Positions 25,821-34,927 of a stretch of 64,000 nucleotides of DNA are shown piece by piece. Below the pieces are notes generated by a model. It was given only the letters and a program-made list of their open reading frames with translations, made no database searches and was not told the origin of the DNA. The translations under genes were made by a program, and so were the position numbers. Position 1 is the first letter of the stretch. Every line of letters begins with the position of its first letter. Origin of the DNA: an uncultured Cohaesibacter sp. (GTDB lineage: Bacteria > Pseudomonadota > Alphaproteobacteria > Rhizobiales > Cohaesibacteraceae); the NCBI RefSeq assembly GCF_963677725.1, contig NZ_OY782507.1, forward strand, positions 2,418,001 to 2,482,000. Direction: 5' to 3'.

Positions 25821-26486
25821 ATGAACAGCATCGCCTTGACACAAAACGGTATCGACGAAGCAAAATTCCAGCACTCCACTCTGATGTCGAGTCGAGAAAT
25901 TGCCGACCTTACAGGCAAACAGCACTCAAACGTTTGTCGGGACATTCGGCATATGCTGCAGCAAATCGGAGAGGCAGAACTCAAATTTGAATTCTCCTAT
26001 TGTGGAGAGGGTGGACGCAAATATGTTGAGTTTCGCCTGCCACAAGACTTAACTCTGACGCTGATCTCCGGCTATCATGCAAAGGTCAGAGTTGCCATTA
26101 TCAAGCGCTGGTTGCAACTGGAGCAAGAAGAACACGAACGTGTTTTGCAGAGCTTAGCACCCAAAGCATTGTTAGGCAGCTTGGTTGCCGAAACCGGTCA
26201 CTTGCTTGGAGACTTCGTAAGATGCCTTCCGGGGGTCAACACCCAGCAGGTACGCCGAACCCTTCAGGAGCTTGGATATTTGTTTCAAAAAGGGACCTAC
26301 AAATGGCGAGTTCGGGCTAAGTATCGAGACCTTTTTGAAGAGAAGTTCGGGCCGAATGGTCTTGGATGGGGACAAATCACCGTCACTCAAAAAGGCGCTC
26401 TAAAGCTCGCGGAACTGTACAGCGACGGGCAGCTCCCAATGAGAAAGAACTATGCGCCGGAAGCGTTTGAAGGTGCGTCGTTCTAA
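25821..26486 (+). CDS. Rha-family / phage antirepressor-like protein
   Basis: 221 aa. The N-terminal part (about 18-95) resembles Rha-type phage regulators (MSSREIADLTGKQHSNVCRDI, RKYVEFRLPQDLTLTLISGY). The C-terminal part (about 115-210) resembles the KilA-C antirepressor domain (GDFVRCLPGVNTQQVRRTLQELGYL, ITVTQKGALKLAELY). Such proteins override phage repressors. It stands alone on a phage-derived element and could control excision or the neighbouring recombinases. Confidence 0.85.
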   Translation: MNSIALTQNGIDEAKFQHSTLMSSREIADLTGKQHSNVCRDIRHMLQQIGEAELKFEFSYCGEGGRKYVEFRLPQDLTLTLISGYHAKVRVAIIKRWLQLEQEEHERVLQSLAPKALLGSLVAETGHLLGDFVRCLPGVNTQQVRRTLQELGYLFQKGTYKWRVRAKYRDLFEEKFGPNGLGWGQITVTQKGALKLAELYSDGQLPMRKNYAPEAFEGASF

Positions 26487-27182
26487 CAGCTTCAATCGGT
26501 CAAACAAAAGTGAAAACAGGCTCTACTGTCTCAACAACGAAAATGTGAGATAAGCCGACATCATTTCATTGCCTCCTGCGTTCAAAGCGCGGGAGGTTTT
26601 GCATTTGAACCTCAGGCTGGTTCTAAGTTGCGGACGTTATTGCTTGGGACAATACGCTTTCTAGAAGAACATAGCATGCCTGACAATTAGGTTCCCCTAT
26701 AGAGGCAAGCCTCGGTAGGTAACTAGAGGGTATAGAGGGAAGCTATAGGTATGGATGTAATAGGTTAGATATCGATAGATAGGTAGGAGGAAGCAGGAGA
26801 CATAGGGTGTAGACATCAGGGACATCTGAAGGGAAGACATCCATAGGGAACACATCCTCCCCCACCCATTAAAGGGAGGGTCGTTGGATCAAGCCTGGTC
26901 GCTACAGCTAAGAGCCTTCGCTGCACATGGTTGCGTCACCTTTCACCGCAAATCTACACACGAAGTTTGTATTTCCAACATCAAACGAAAACTCAAAATC
27001 GGTTGGCGTGCTATGTCTATCTAGCCGCAGACAAAGCTAACTAGTGGCAGTTGTTTTGTTCGTCGCTGTGTCTCTAACCTGATCATAGCTTTTCGAACTG
27101 TGAACGGCTCTGATTTCAGTCTAGCGCCTTCTCCTTTAAAGTGTATTGTGGCCCGAAACAACGCAACCCTCAGGAGGCATTC
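26487..27182. other. Gene-free 700 bp with purine-rich repeats
   Basis: No ORF with coding character. 26690-26880 is markedly purine-rich with recurring TAGGTA/GATAGATAG-like words. GACATC-type hexamers occur at 26812, 26821, 26836 and 26851 (the last CACATC) with spacings of 9, 15 and 15 bases, in contexts like AGGGAAGACATC and AGGGAACACATC. This resembles a small iteron array or protein binding region. The remainder should hold the promoter of the DUF262 gene. Confidence 0.45.
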
Positions 27183-28964
27183 ATGGCTGTTTCACCCACC
27201 GGCATTAGCATTCAATCACTCTATCGAGATTACCGTGATGGAAAACTAATCGTGAACCGCCAGTATCAGCGTAAACTCGTCTGGACGGAAGATGAAAAGC
27301 GAAGCCTAATTGACAGCATTCTGCGCGGATATCCTCTACCTCTGTTCTTACTTGCCGAACGAAATTCCAAAGAGGATGAGAGCCAAAACTACCGTGAAAT
27401 CATCGACGGGATGCAACGCCTTAACGCCATTTTTTCGTTCATCGAGCATGGATTTCTGCTGAACAACAAGTGCTTTGATCTGAATGAGTTTGCCAGGGCC
27501 CGGCAAGCCGCCGAGGCTTGTGCTTTTAAGCAGTATCCGGAAAACGTCGAGAAGCTAACACCCTCTCAATGCTCTATTTTTCTTGATTACCAATTAGCTG
27601 TCACATCGTTTTCGGGAGACGACGAGAATAAAACAGTCGATGTTTTTGGCAGAATTAACTCGGGCGGTCGACAGCTCAGCGTTCAAGAGCAACGCCAGGC
27701 CGGTGTCGTATCAGAATTTGCTGAACTTGTCAGGGAGCTTTCTTGCGAGGTAAGAGGCGACGTCTCGAAGAAAGAGTTGCTTTTGAGTGAAATGCCGGAA
27801 ATTAGCATCGATACTTCAAACGGCAACCAAGGATACGATTTAAAGGCCGAGGAAATTTTTTGGTGTAAACAAGGCATCCTCCGGACGGGTGATCTAAGAA
27901 ATAGTGAAGATGAAGAGCTCATAGCAGACATATGCGCTTCGATTTTGACAAATAATCCAGTGCCAGGAACTAGACCTTACAGAGACGAGCTTTACCGGGT
28001 CGGTTCTAGTAAATCCTTAGAAATAGAAAGAAGCATCAGAACTTACGGATATTCAAAAATTAAGAAGCAGTTTATTGAGGTTTACTCAACACTAAAGACA
28101 TGCATAGAAAGTTCGAGTTTAGAAAATAATCACTTTCGAAATGTTGTTTACAAAGGAACGACATCAAACGCACAAAAATCACCTTTTTACGCTGTATTTA
28201 TGGCTTTCTTCGATTTGATTATAAAAGAAGAAAAGTATCCAAATGCTGGTAGTGAAGTCATGGCAGCCATTACAGACCTTACAGGTGCCATTACGGTGGG
28301 ACAAAAGCAGACAAACTCTGATGATAGGGTCAAAAATATTTTGAAAGTAAAAGGGCTTCTATCAAATTGCTTTGTGAAAAAAGATGTTTCCAAGCTCACG
28401 CATGGCGCCGCTTTGACCGTCGAGTTTGAAAACTCTATCCGTCGCTCACGCACAGAAACTGTTCGATATGAATTCAAGCAGGGAATATTAAATCTAGGCT
28501 CTAAGAAACTTGATCTTGGCATGCGAGACAAAATCGTTAATACAATTTGTGCGATTGCAAATCACGGCCCAGAGGCAGATGGTTTTCTTTACATAGGCAT
28601 TGCCGACAAAAAAGCCGACGCCGAAAAAATTGCCAACGACTACAATATATCTCCAATAACATTCGAACACGTTAGCGTGGTGGGAGTTTCTCATGAGGCT
28701 AAAAAATTAAAGTGTTCGCTCAATGACTATTTGGACAAGATTACACGCATAATCTCTCAGTCAAACTTGTCAACAAGCGTCAAAATTGGCGCCACCACTT
28801 CAATAGATGCCATATCCTATCATGGCTTAGATATTGTTAGAATTTGCGTACCTAAACAATCGGAGATCTCGTTTGTTGGCGACGAATGCTACATCAGAGA
28901 AGGCTCCAACACCAAGCTGGCAAAACCAGTTGAGGTTGCCTCTATCACCAAGAAGTTTCAATAG
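27183..28964 (+). CDS. DUF262-AlbA_2 (Schlafen-like) fusion protein
   Basis: 593 aa from the ATG behind CAGGAGGCATTC. The N-terminal DUF262 (ParB/Srx-like NTPase fold of GmrSD-type enzymes) shows NRQYQRKLVWTEDEKRSLIDS, IIDGMQRLNAIF and FGRINSGGRQLSVQEQRQAGV. A helical middle region follows to about residue 415. The C-terminal 180 aa resemble the AlbA_2/Schlafen domain (YEFKQGILNL, IVNTICAIANHGPEADGFLYIGIAD, CYIREGSNTK). The usual DUF1524 nuclease partner of DUF262 is replaced by AlbA_2. Single gene on a mobile element with low G+C; a defence role is a reasonable inference, not shown. Confidence 0.8.
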   Translation: MAVSPTGISIQSLYRDYRDGKLIVNRQYQRKLVWTEDEKRSLIDSILRGYPLPLFLLAERNSKEDESQNYREIIDGMQRLNAIFSFIEHGFLLNNKCFDLNEFARARQAAEACAFKQYPENVEKLTPSQCSIFLDYQLAVTSFSGDDENKTVDVFGRINSGGRQLSVQEQRQAGVVSEFAELVRELSCEVRGDVSKKELLLSEMPEISIDTSNGNQGYDLKAEEIFWCKQGILRTGDLRNSEDEELIADICASILTNNPVPGTRPYRDELYRVGSSKSLEIERSIRTYGYSKIKKQFIEVYSTLKTCIESSSLENNHFRNVVYKGTTSNAQKSPFYAVFMAFFDLIIKEEKYPNAGSEVMAAITDLTGAITVGQKQTNSDDRVKNILKVKGLLSNCFVKKDVSKLTHGAALTVEFENSIRRSRTETVRYEFKQGILNLGSKKLDLGMRDKIVNTICAIANHGPEADGFLYIGIADKKADAEKIANDYNISPITFEHVSVVGVSHEAKKLKCSLNDYLDKITRIISQSNLSTSVKIGATTSIDAISYHGLDIVRICVPKQSEISFVGDECYIREGSNTKLAKPVEVASITKKFQ

Positions 28965-28998
28965 ATCGTAGATACGCAATATCTGAATGACAAACACT

Positions 28999-30909
28999 TC
29001 AATTATGCAGGGGCAACTTCAGCCCCGCATAAGCGATCCGCTCGATTTGCTCCTTCAGAAACGAAGAGTTTAAGCTGCCGCCATATTGATCTGACGTGTC
29101 GCCTGAAGACCACCCACCTAGCGCTAATACGACATCGTGGTTCAACTCTGCTTGTCGCATGGCATCACGGTAGTTGTGGCGGAAGCTGTGAAAAGATGCC
29201 CCGTTGCCCGCAAGACCAAGTTTTCCTAGGAAGCGCGATTTGTCGTTGAACCACTTCGAGAAGTTGTTCGATAGGTATCCATCTGCGGAAGGCTTCAACT
29301 CAGGGAACAAGCGGACATGTTTTGCTTGCTTTTGCTGAAGGGCAAAATTGATGAAGCCGAGCCTCTCCAAAGCCGAGTGAATTGGCACGAAACGTTCTCC
29401 TGAAGAGGTTTTCACCCGCTTCTTGTCCGCTTCGTCCAATCCCTCACCGTCTTTGGTTTCCTGAATAATGATGCACCAGACCCCATCAATTTGTTTGATG
29501 TCATCGCAATGAAGCTGACAGCATTCTCCAAGGCGCATGCCAGTCCACAGAGAGAGCAAAGGCACCCAATAGCGCCCCTTCTTGATGATCTGACTTCCGG
29601 GAAGATGGTATTTGAACTCGCTTTGACAACCTGAATAGAGCGGTGCCGAAAAGATGATTTGTAGCTCTTCCTCAGTGAATGGCCGCCTTTTGTCTCTTGC
29701 TTTCACCGGGTCATTAACTCCCAGACCCTCAGCATAGTTCTTCACCATGTAGTCTTCTCGCACAGCCCATTTGAACAGGGCAGACATGTTCCTCAAGCGA
29801 TTGTTGATGGTGGGAGGGCTGAGGAGTTTGGCTCCGGTTTCTTCTGCAAGCTTGATAACCTCGAAAGTATCCTTGCCCGGAAACCTCTGCAGGGCATTCA
29901 CAGGCGTTTTCTGGAGAGCGTCTCTAACCTTCTTGCAGTCTTCCCTATTGATGGTGCTGACATCCCGGCCTGCCCCCATAACGTCCTTCAGCGTCCTGTA
30001 GACAACATCATAGCCCTTGTTCGTCCGATCAGATGCCGATCTAGCAGGATCTTCGATATAGAGCTGAACCAGCTTCTCAAGGGTGATAGCACCACCTTTT
30101 GAAGCCGAGTGTCCCACTGGCGTTGACTTTAGAGCGGAGGTTTCGCCTTCAGTGATTGACGGAGGGGAGAGGTCAAATTCGTCTGGCTCGCCATTGTTTC
30201 GACGCTCGAGGACATCAATATAGCGCACCCACATGGCCAAAACTTCGCGAGCCAGGTTTCGCCAGCCCTCCGACCCGCGATGCAAACGAAGATGATGCTC
30301 CTCAGCCAGTTCTTCAATGTCCTCTTCAGCGGCAGATAGATCTTGCCGAGCCAATGCATCCCGATAGTGAGGCTTTAAGCAGCTTACCGTTTCATGAGAC
30401 TTAAACAGATCTCTTCTGCTGAGCCCAAACTCCGAGAATGAAGCGCTGAGTGGAAAAGTAGGGGCAATTGGCTTAAACTCCTGATCCGCTTTGTCGGTGC
30501 CTTCAGCTTGTTTTTCACTAAGATCGCGCTGCTCGAGTTGCGTTTCGTTGAAACTGGCCCACATTTCGCCGTAAGCTTGCTGAGAAGCTCTGTCACCCTC
30601 ATCACGGATCTGCATATCCTCCACAAGCATATCCTTGAGACGCCCCTCAACGATTGTCTTAGCCTCGGAGGGCGAAAGCGTTTCTTTTAGATCTGCTTTG
30701 GCTTGCGCAAATTCCTCATCAAGCGCAACCAGCTCTTGGTGCAACTTAACCTTGGCCTCAGACAGATCTTTTGTCCTCAGCGATTTCCTGATGAATTTGC
30801 GATTGTCGAACGCCTCTAGCAATCCCTGAGGGACACGCTTGTAGAGGTAATATGTTCCTTCACGGCGGTGAAGATTTGGGTATCCTGGCACAGCTTCCAT
30901 GGCTCCCAT
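28999..30909 (-). CDS. Tyrosine integrase of element A
   Basis: 636 aa from an ATG (alternatives at 30900 or further upstream at 30981, the latter too close to the att core). The N-terminal RREGTYYLYKRVPQGLLEAF with SLRTKDLSEAK is the phage integrase N-domain, a SAM-like core-binding region lies near 300-400, and the catalytic domain has R (WTGMRLGECCQL), HSFRHNYRD and a final Tyr (GDTSDQYGGS). The position before that Tyr where His is common reads LGGWSSGD. It lies next to att core 2 and reads away from it. Longer than classical integrases because of a variable N-terminal insert rich in charged residues. Confidence 0.92.
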   Translation of the reverse strand: MGAMEAVPGYPNLHRREGTYYLYKRVPQGLLEAFDNRKFIRKSLRTKDLSEAKVKLHQELVALDEEFAQAKADLKETLSPSEAKTIVEGRLKDMLVEDMQIRDEGDRASQQAYGEMWASFNETQLEQRDLSEKQAEGTDKADQEFKPIAPTFPLSASFSEFGLSRRDLFKSHETVSCLKPHYRDALARQDLSAAEEDIEELAEEHHLRLHRGSEGWRNLAREVLAMWVRYIDVLERRNNGEPDEFDLSPPSITEGETSALKSTPVGHSASKGGAITLEKLVQLYIEDPARSASDRTNKGYDVVYRTLKDVMGAGRDVSTINREDCKKVRDALQKTPVNALQRFPGKDTFEVIKLAEETGAKLLSPPTINNRLRNMSALFKWAVREDYMVKNYAEGLGVNDPVKARDKRRPFTEEELQIIFSAPLYSGCQSEFKYHLPGSQIIKKGRYWVPLLSLWTGMRLGECCQLHCDDIKQIDGVWCIIIQETKDGEGLDEADKKRVKTSSGERFVPIHSALERLGFINFALQQKQAKHVRLFPELKPSADGYLSNNFSKWFNDKSRFLGKLGLAGNGASFHSFRHNYRDAMRQAELNHDVVLALGGWSSGDTSDQYGGSLNSSFLKEQIERIAYAGLKLPLHN

Positions 30910-30993
30910 GTAACACAGTGTTGTATCACAGTCGACCACGCTAGTGCATTGAAATGTAAGGAAATACCAGATTTCTGCCAATCAAAGGGCAGA

Positions 30994-31010
30994 TGGCGGA
31001 GAGACAGGAA
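30994..31010. repeat. att core copy 2 (junction of elements A and B)
   Basis: TGGCGGAGAGACAGGAA, 16 of 17 bases identical to copies 1 and 3. Similarity to copy 1 extends to both sides (AAGGG upstream, AAGGCCC versus AAAGCCC downstream). Confidence 0.85.
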
Positions 31011-31126
31011 GGCCCCGGTGCGTACAGTGGGATACAGATAGGTGCACTAAGGCCAATGAAAACAATATGATAGTTAAAGTGGATTGTACAGCGGCGTGTA
31101 TTGAAATGCACTAAAATCAAGTATAC

Positions 31127-31147
31127 TTTGTGGGGTAAAATGTGGGG
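31127..31147. repeat. Arm-type repeat, left end of element B
   Basis: CTTTGTGGGGTAAAATGTGGG, preceded by TGAAATGCA near 31103. It closely resembles the tract at the opposite end of the element and may be an integrase arm-binding site. It directly precedes the integrase start. Confidence 0.55.
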
Positions 31148-31159
31148 CAAGGAAATATC

Positions 31160-32335
31160 ATGCCGAAAACAGGACCCCATCCTGACAAAGCGCTGACCGC
31201 CATCGGAGTAAACCGCCAATCCAAACCGGGCTGGTACGCAGATGGCAATGGCCTTTATCTCGTGGTCGACAAAAGCGGAGCGAAGCGCTGGATGCTCCGA
31301 TTGATGGTCCAAGGCCGCCGTCGTGATATGGGCCTTGGTGGCATCAGTCTGGTTTCCCTTGCCGAAGCTCGCGAACTGGCGCTGAAATACCGAAAAATTG
31401 CCAGACAAGGCGGAGATCCAATTGAGGAGCGGCGTAAAGAGCGATTGACCGCTCCGATATTCAGTGAAGCTGCTCAGACGGTCTTTGAAGAAAACAAATC
31501 GACTTGGAAGAATCCTAAGCACGCTCAGCAATGGTTCAATACCCTTCAGACCTATGCATTCCCTCACATTGGGTCACGGCAAGTCGATCAGATTCAAACT
31601 TCTGATATCCTAAAAGTGCTTTCCCCGATCTGGCTCGAGAAAGCAGAAACTGCCCGACGCGTGCGCCAGAGGATGTCTACCGTTTTCGATTGGGCGAAGA
31701 CAGCGGGCTTTCGGTCCGGCGATAACCCGGTTGATGGCGTTGAAAAGGGTCTGCCGAAACAGAATTCGAAAGACAAACATCATGCTGCCATGCCTTATCA
31801 AGAAGTCCCGGCATTTGTGGCCAGGATTCGGACAGAGCAGAAAAAAGGGCTGGTTGCGCGGCTCGCATTGGAATTCCTGATCCTGACAGCTACCAGAACC
31901 AGCGAGGTGCTTAAAAGCGAATGGGTTGAGGTCGATCTAGATCAGCGTCTCTGGATCATCCCTGCGGAGCGGATGAAAGCCAAACGGGAGCACCGTGTCC
32001 CTCTGTGCGACCGCTCTATCGAAATCCTGAAACTTGCGGAAGGCTTCAGATCCTCTGGCGACCTCATATTCCCCGGACAGAAAATCGACAGGCCGATGTC
32101 CAACATGGTGTTTCTCACGATGCTGAAACGCATGGACGTACCTTTCACGGCCCATGGCTTCCGGTCCTCCTTCCGTGATTGGGCCGCCGAGACGACAGCA
32201 TATCCACGTGAGATCGCCGAAATGGCATTGGCCCACACGATCCAAAACAAGGTAGAGGCCGCATATAGGCGTTCTGATTTGCTTGAGCGCCGTCGCACCA
32301 TGATGGATGATTGGTCTGCATACATATCGATTTGA
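31160..32335 (+). CDS. P4-type tyrosine integrase of element B
   Basis: 391 aa from the ATG preceded by AAGGAA; an in-frame start six codons upstream overlaps the arm repeat. The N-terminal DUF4102 arm-binding domain (KPGWYADGNGLYLVV, RDMGLGGISLVSLAEAREL) is followed by a core-binding domain and a catalytic domain with R (TATRTSEVLKSEW), HGFRSSFRDWA, H (MALAHTIQ) and Y (VEAAYRRSD). All catalytic residues are present. These integrases typically target tRNA 3' ends, which fits the tRNA-Ser cores. Unusually it lies at the tRNA-distal end. Confidence 0.95.
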   Translation: MPKTGPHPDKALTAIGVNRQSKPGWYADGNGLYLVVDKSGAKRWMLRLMVQGRRRDMGLGGISLVSLAEARELALKYRKIARQGGDPIEERRKERLTAPIFSEAAQTVFEENKSTWKNPKHAQQWFNTLQTYAFPHIGSRQVDQIQTSDILKVLSPIWLEKAETARRVRQRMSTVFDWAKTAGFRSGDNPVDGVEKGLPKQNSKDKHHAAMPYQEVPAFVARIRTEQKKGLVARLALEFLILTATRTSEVLKSEWVEVDLDQRLWIIPAERMKAKREHRVPLCDRSIEILKLAEGFRSSGDLIFPGQKIDRPMSNMVFLTMLKRMDVPFTAHGFRSSFRDWAAETTAYPREIAEMALAHTIQNKVEAAYRRSDLLERRRTMMDDWSAYISI

Positions 32336-32343
32336 GGATTTCT

Positions 32344-33297
32344 ATGTCAGGCAAACAACCGAACAAGAGAAAGAGCTCCCCGAAAATGGACAGTGAGTTC
32401 AAACGTAAGTTCTGGAAGCAATTCGACGCCGATGAGTGTGCACTTACGGTGCTGAACGAAAAGTCAGCTTTTAAGCATCAGCGCGCCATACTCTTTGATG
32501 CCTTGCTGGCTTGGGCCTCCACTGCTTGTAGTACGCAAATTCGATCAGCAATATCTTCGAAAATTCTCGATATAATAAGAAGATATGAAGAAAAAATAGT
32601 AATGACATCCGATCGAAAAAGCGCTCTTCAAGCAGATATCGAGGTAAGGAAAAAGCTGGGAGATGATTTTTTCAGCGAAATTTATTATCCAATTGGCGGA
32701 ACGCATGCGCTCCACAAGGGAAGCAGAACAACTTCTTTGCGCAGTTTGTTGTCTGAGGCACAATCAAAGAAAGAAATCCTTAGTACACTCAAGTTAATCG
32801 AAATATCGCACTTCCACGCTGTGAGCCTCGCTGACACTGAAAGATATCGAAAATCTAGTCTCAATATCTCTTATGAAGTGCTTTCCAGCATTGCTGACAA
32901 TACCAATTCTTGGGCCCACGCTGAAGAAAACAAAAAGCCTCGCGCGACATATTACAAGAAGTCAGAGATGGAACCTGTTATGGCTGAGCGAGGCATCTCG
33001 GCTGTCTACTTGTATTGCTCCCAATTTGTTACTCTCAATGAAAATACCTCACTATTTGACTACATATTTTTACGTAAACAAAAACTTTCATTGAGCCAAT
33101 TACAAGAAGCTCTCAGAGCATGGCTTTCATATGTCACCTTTTTTAAAGAAAGCATTCTCACACAGATGAACTCTACGGCATTCAGCGACTTAAAGCGCAT
33201 GAAATCATTGAAAGTCGAGCCAAAAGAAATTCCCGTCCCGCGACTGGAAGAATGGGAAATTTCGATCATTACTGAGAAGGCTGGAAAAGACATTTAA
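32344..33297 (+). CDS. Unknown protein directly behind the integrase
   Basis: 317 aa from the ATG preceded by GAGGATTTCT; the gap to the integrase stop is eight bases, so the two are probably co-transcribed. Mostly helical by composition, with no TM and no signal peptide (LQADIEVRKKLGDDFFSEIY, LSLSQLQEALRAWLSYVTFF). No family recognised. Lower G+C than the integrase. Possible cargo or an element maintenance factor. Confidence 0.72.
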   Translation: MSGKQPNKRKSSPKMDSEFKRKFWKQFDADECALTVLNEKSAFKHQRAILFDALLAWASTACSTQIRSAISSKILDIIRRYEEKIVMTSDRKSALQADIEVRKKLGDDFFSEIYYPIGGTHALHKGSRTTSLRSLLSEAQSKKEILSTLKLIEISHFHAVSLADTERYRKSSLNISYEVLSSIADNTNSWAHAEENKKPRATYYKKSEMEPVMAERGISAVYLYCSQFVTLNENTSLFDYIFLRKQKLSLSQLQEALRAWLSYVTFFKESILTQMNSTAFSDLKRMKSLKVEPKEIPVPRLEEWEISIITEKAGKDI

Positions 33298-33463
33298 GTC
33301 TACATTCAATGCATACCCTACTTCCCCGGCCAGCAGCGGGGAACCCCAGGAAATTGCCCGTATTCTGAAACGACGCCCTCTAGCGTACCTTCGCACACAC
33401 CGGCACCCCAATGTACTTTGATGTCGGTGAAACCTTGGTATGAACAAAATTGAGGAGTCAGAA
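33298..33463. other. Short gap before alpA
   Basis: 165 bases between the unknown gene and the AlpA gene. Nothing beyond a presumed promoter is visible. Confidence 0.3.
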
Positions 33464-33688
33464 ATGACAGTGCTTTCCCTACCCCCAACTCAGAGCGACC
33501 GGTATTTGCGAGCGCAGCAAATTCACGCCCCCGATGGGCTATTGCCAATCTCACGGAGCAAATTTTTTCAGCTCGTGAGAGAGCAGCAAATCGCTCCTCC
33601 CATCAAGCTGTCCCCCCGGATCAGCGCTTGGCGCGAAAGTGATATCCAAGCGTTTTTAAAGAAGGCAATAGATGGGCAGTTCACTTGA
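33464..33688 (+). CDS. AlpA-family helix-turn-helix regulator
   Basis: 74 aa from the ATG preceded by GAGGAGTCAGAA (an upstream ATG at 33440 is less likely). Short excisionase/AlpA fold: DRYLRAQQIHAPDGLLPISRSKFFQLVRE, APPIKLSPRISAWRESDIQAFL. AlpA proteins activate or assist integrase-driven excision in P4-like elements. Position between the integrase and replication genes is typical. Confidence 0.88.
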   Translation: MTVLSLPPTQSDRYLRAQQIHAPDGLLPISRSKFFQLVREQQIAPPIKLSPRISAWRESDIQAFLKKAIDGQFT

Positions 33689-33935
33689 AGCTCGTGCGAA
33701 AGCATGTGCAACAGCACCCATTTCAGGAAATCTGCCTAAACGATTTTGCCGACGGACTCAGGTCCGTTGGTAAATCACCAAGTCGAAACTACGCCCTCCC
33801 CATCAGCAGCAATAGCTAATTGAGAATAGCAGTCCGAAAACAACACAAACCAACCGGTTTGTGAATGCTGGCGCATGCCTGCATTCCAGCGCTACTGGCG
33901 GGGGAGATGCTGACCATTGCAAACGGAAGAATCAA

Positions 33936-34706
33936 ATGAAGAACGAACGTTGGAAGCTGGAGACCAGCCGCAAGGCACTTCTCCTCAAATTGGAAACGAG
34001 AAAAGGCCTGAAAAAGCAGGAGGTCTACCTAAAGAAATGTGTAAAGGGAAATCGATGTCGAGGTGAACATTGTCAAATTTGTCTGAGAATTTTTCGGGGA
34101 AATTTGATCCGGCGAGCAAAGCGATTAAAACTTGCAAGAAAGAAGTCTGGCTGGATAACGCTGACACTGACCCCTGACGATCCACCAATCCCTATTGGCT
34201 GCTTATCTGGCTTAGATCTCGAGAAATACATCGAGAAACACAGACAAAGGCTCGCCAGGCATCTTCCGGGTGTGTTGATTATCGGCGGTCTTGATATCGC
34301 TCTCAAGTTTGAAGGCGATGAAGCATCCGGCTGGCAGCCGCATTTCCACCTCATGATTTACGGCATTAGTCGCGAAGACTCATTGAAGGCTCTTCGAGCA
34401 GCCTACCCTAAATCCGAACACTCACCTAAGCCGATCCGGCATGAAGAGGTAACTGGGTCTTTCAACGGGGCTCTGAGCTATACGTACAAGTCTGTGTTCT
34501 TTTCTAGAGGAAGAAAAGGTGGAGTTCGATCTGGGAAGAACCGGTCAATGCTCCCTCGCAAGTACGAACTGGAGCTACGAGCATTTCTCGCCAAATGGCC
34601 GATTGGTTGTCGCATTCTTCTTCGCTACGCGAAATTTAATGGCCCCAAAACAAGCATCAATCGGCGTCTCGTGCTCATGGCTCCGTTTTCTAGCGAGTTC
34701 GAATAG
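33936..34706 (+). CDS. HUH-type replication initiator (Rep-like)
   Basis: 256 aa from the ATG preceded by GGAAGA. It contains the HUH metal motif in GWQPHFHLMIYG (about 134-145) and a downstream YTYKSVFF that could supply the nucleophilic tyrosine. A Cys motif (CRGEHCQIC, about 45-53) near the N-terminus may bind zinc. HUH proteins nick one strand for rolling-circle replication or transfer. Followed by a palindrome, direct repeats and an ATPase gene, consistent with an element replication module. Family assignment rests on the motif and context. Confidence 0.72.
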   Translation: MKNERWKLETSRKALLLKLETRKGLKKQEVYLKKCVKGNRCRGEHCQICLRIFRGNLIRRAKRLKLARKKSGWITLTLTPDDPPIPIGCLSGLDLEKYIEKHRQRLARHLPGVLIIGGLDIALKFEGDEASGWQPHFHLMIYGISREDSLKALRAAYPKSEHSPKPIRHEEVTGSFNGALSYTYKSVFFSRGRKGGVRSGKNRSMLPRKYELELRAFLAKWPIGCRILLRYAKFNGPKTSINRRLVLMAPFSSEFE

Positions 34707-34825
34707 TTGTCATCAGGGTTTGCTCATTTCTCGGCACCAGATGCAACGGGGCTCCGCCTAGACGCATCAACTGGCCATGTAGAGCAAAAGTTAGGGCTTC
34801 AACTCCGGTACACTACACGGCATAT

Positions 34826-34849
34826 AAAATGGCTGAAATCAGCCATTTT
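34826..34849. repeat. Perfect palindrome between rep and the ATPase gene
   Basis: Two 11-base arms (AAAATGGCTGA / TCAGCCATTTT) separated by AA. It could be a cruciform nick site for the HUH protein or a bidirectional terminator. Confidence 0.7.
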
Positions 34850-34875
34850 ACAACTTCAAACTTCTCAAAATATTA

Positions 34876-34900
34876 GGTGGGAACGGTGGGAAGGTGGGAA
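34876..34900 (+). repeat. Triple GGTGGGAA direct repeat
   Basis: GGTGGGAA at 34876, 34885 and 34893, just upstream of the ATPase gene. Iteron-like; it may also act as a leader for translation control. Confidence 0.6.
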
Positions 34901-34927
34901 GCCTTCTCGCTCCCCAAAGGAGCTACT

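Larger units (their letters stand above)
23244..31010. mobile_element. Integrative element A at tRNA-Ser
   Basis: About 7.8 kb bounded by core copies 1 and 2. It carries an unknown Cys/His-rich protein, a serine recombinase, a Rha/antirepressor-like protein, a DUF262-AlbA_2 fusion and a large tyrosine integrase beside copy 2. The integrase reads away from the former tRNA junction, the classical arrangement. Much of the interior (26.5-28.9 kb) is visibly richer in A+T than the flanking chromosome. Confidence 0.75.

Noticed and set aside
25525-25824. 99-aa frame upstream of the Rha-like gene
   Set aside because: No ribosome site, odd composition and no recognisable motif; overlaps the leader of the next gene.
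30941-31567. Minus-strand frame of 208 aa across the att core and integrase B
   Set aside because: It lies antisense to a clear integrase and crosses the att junction; not coding-like.
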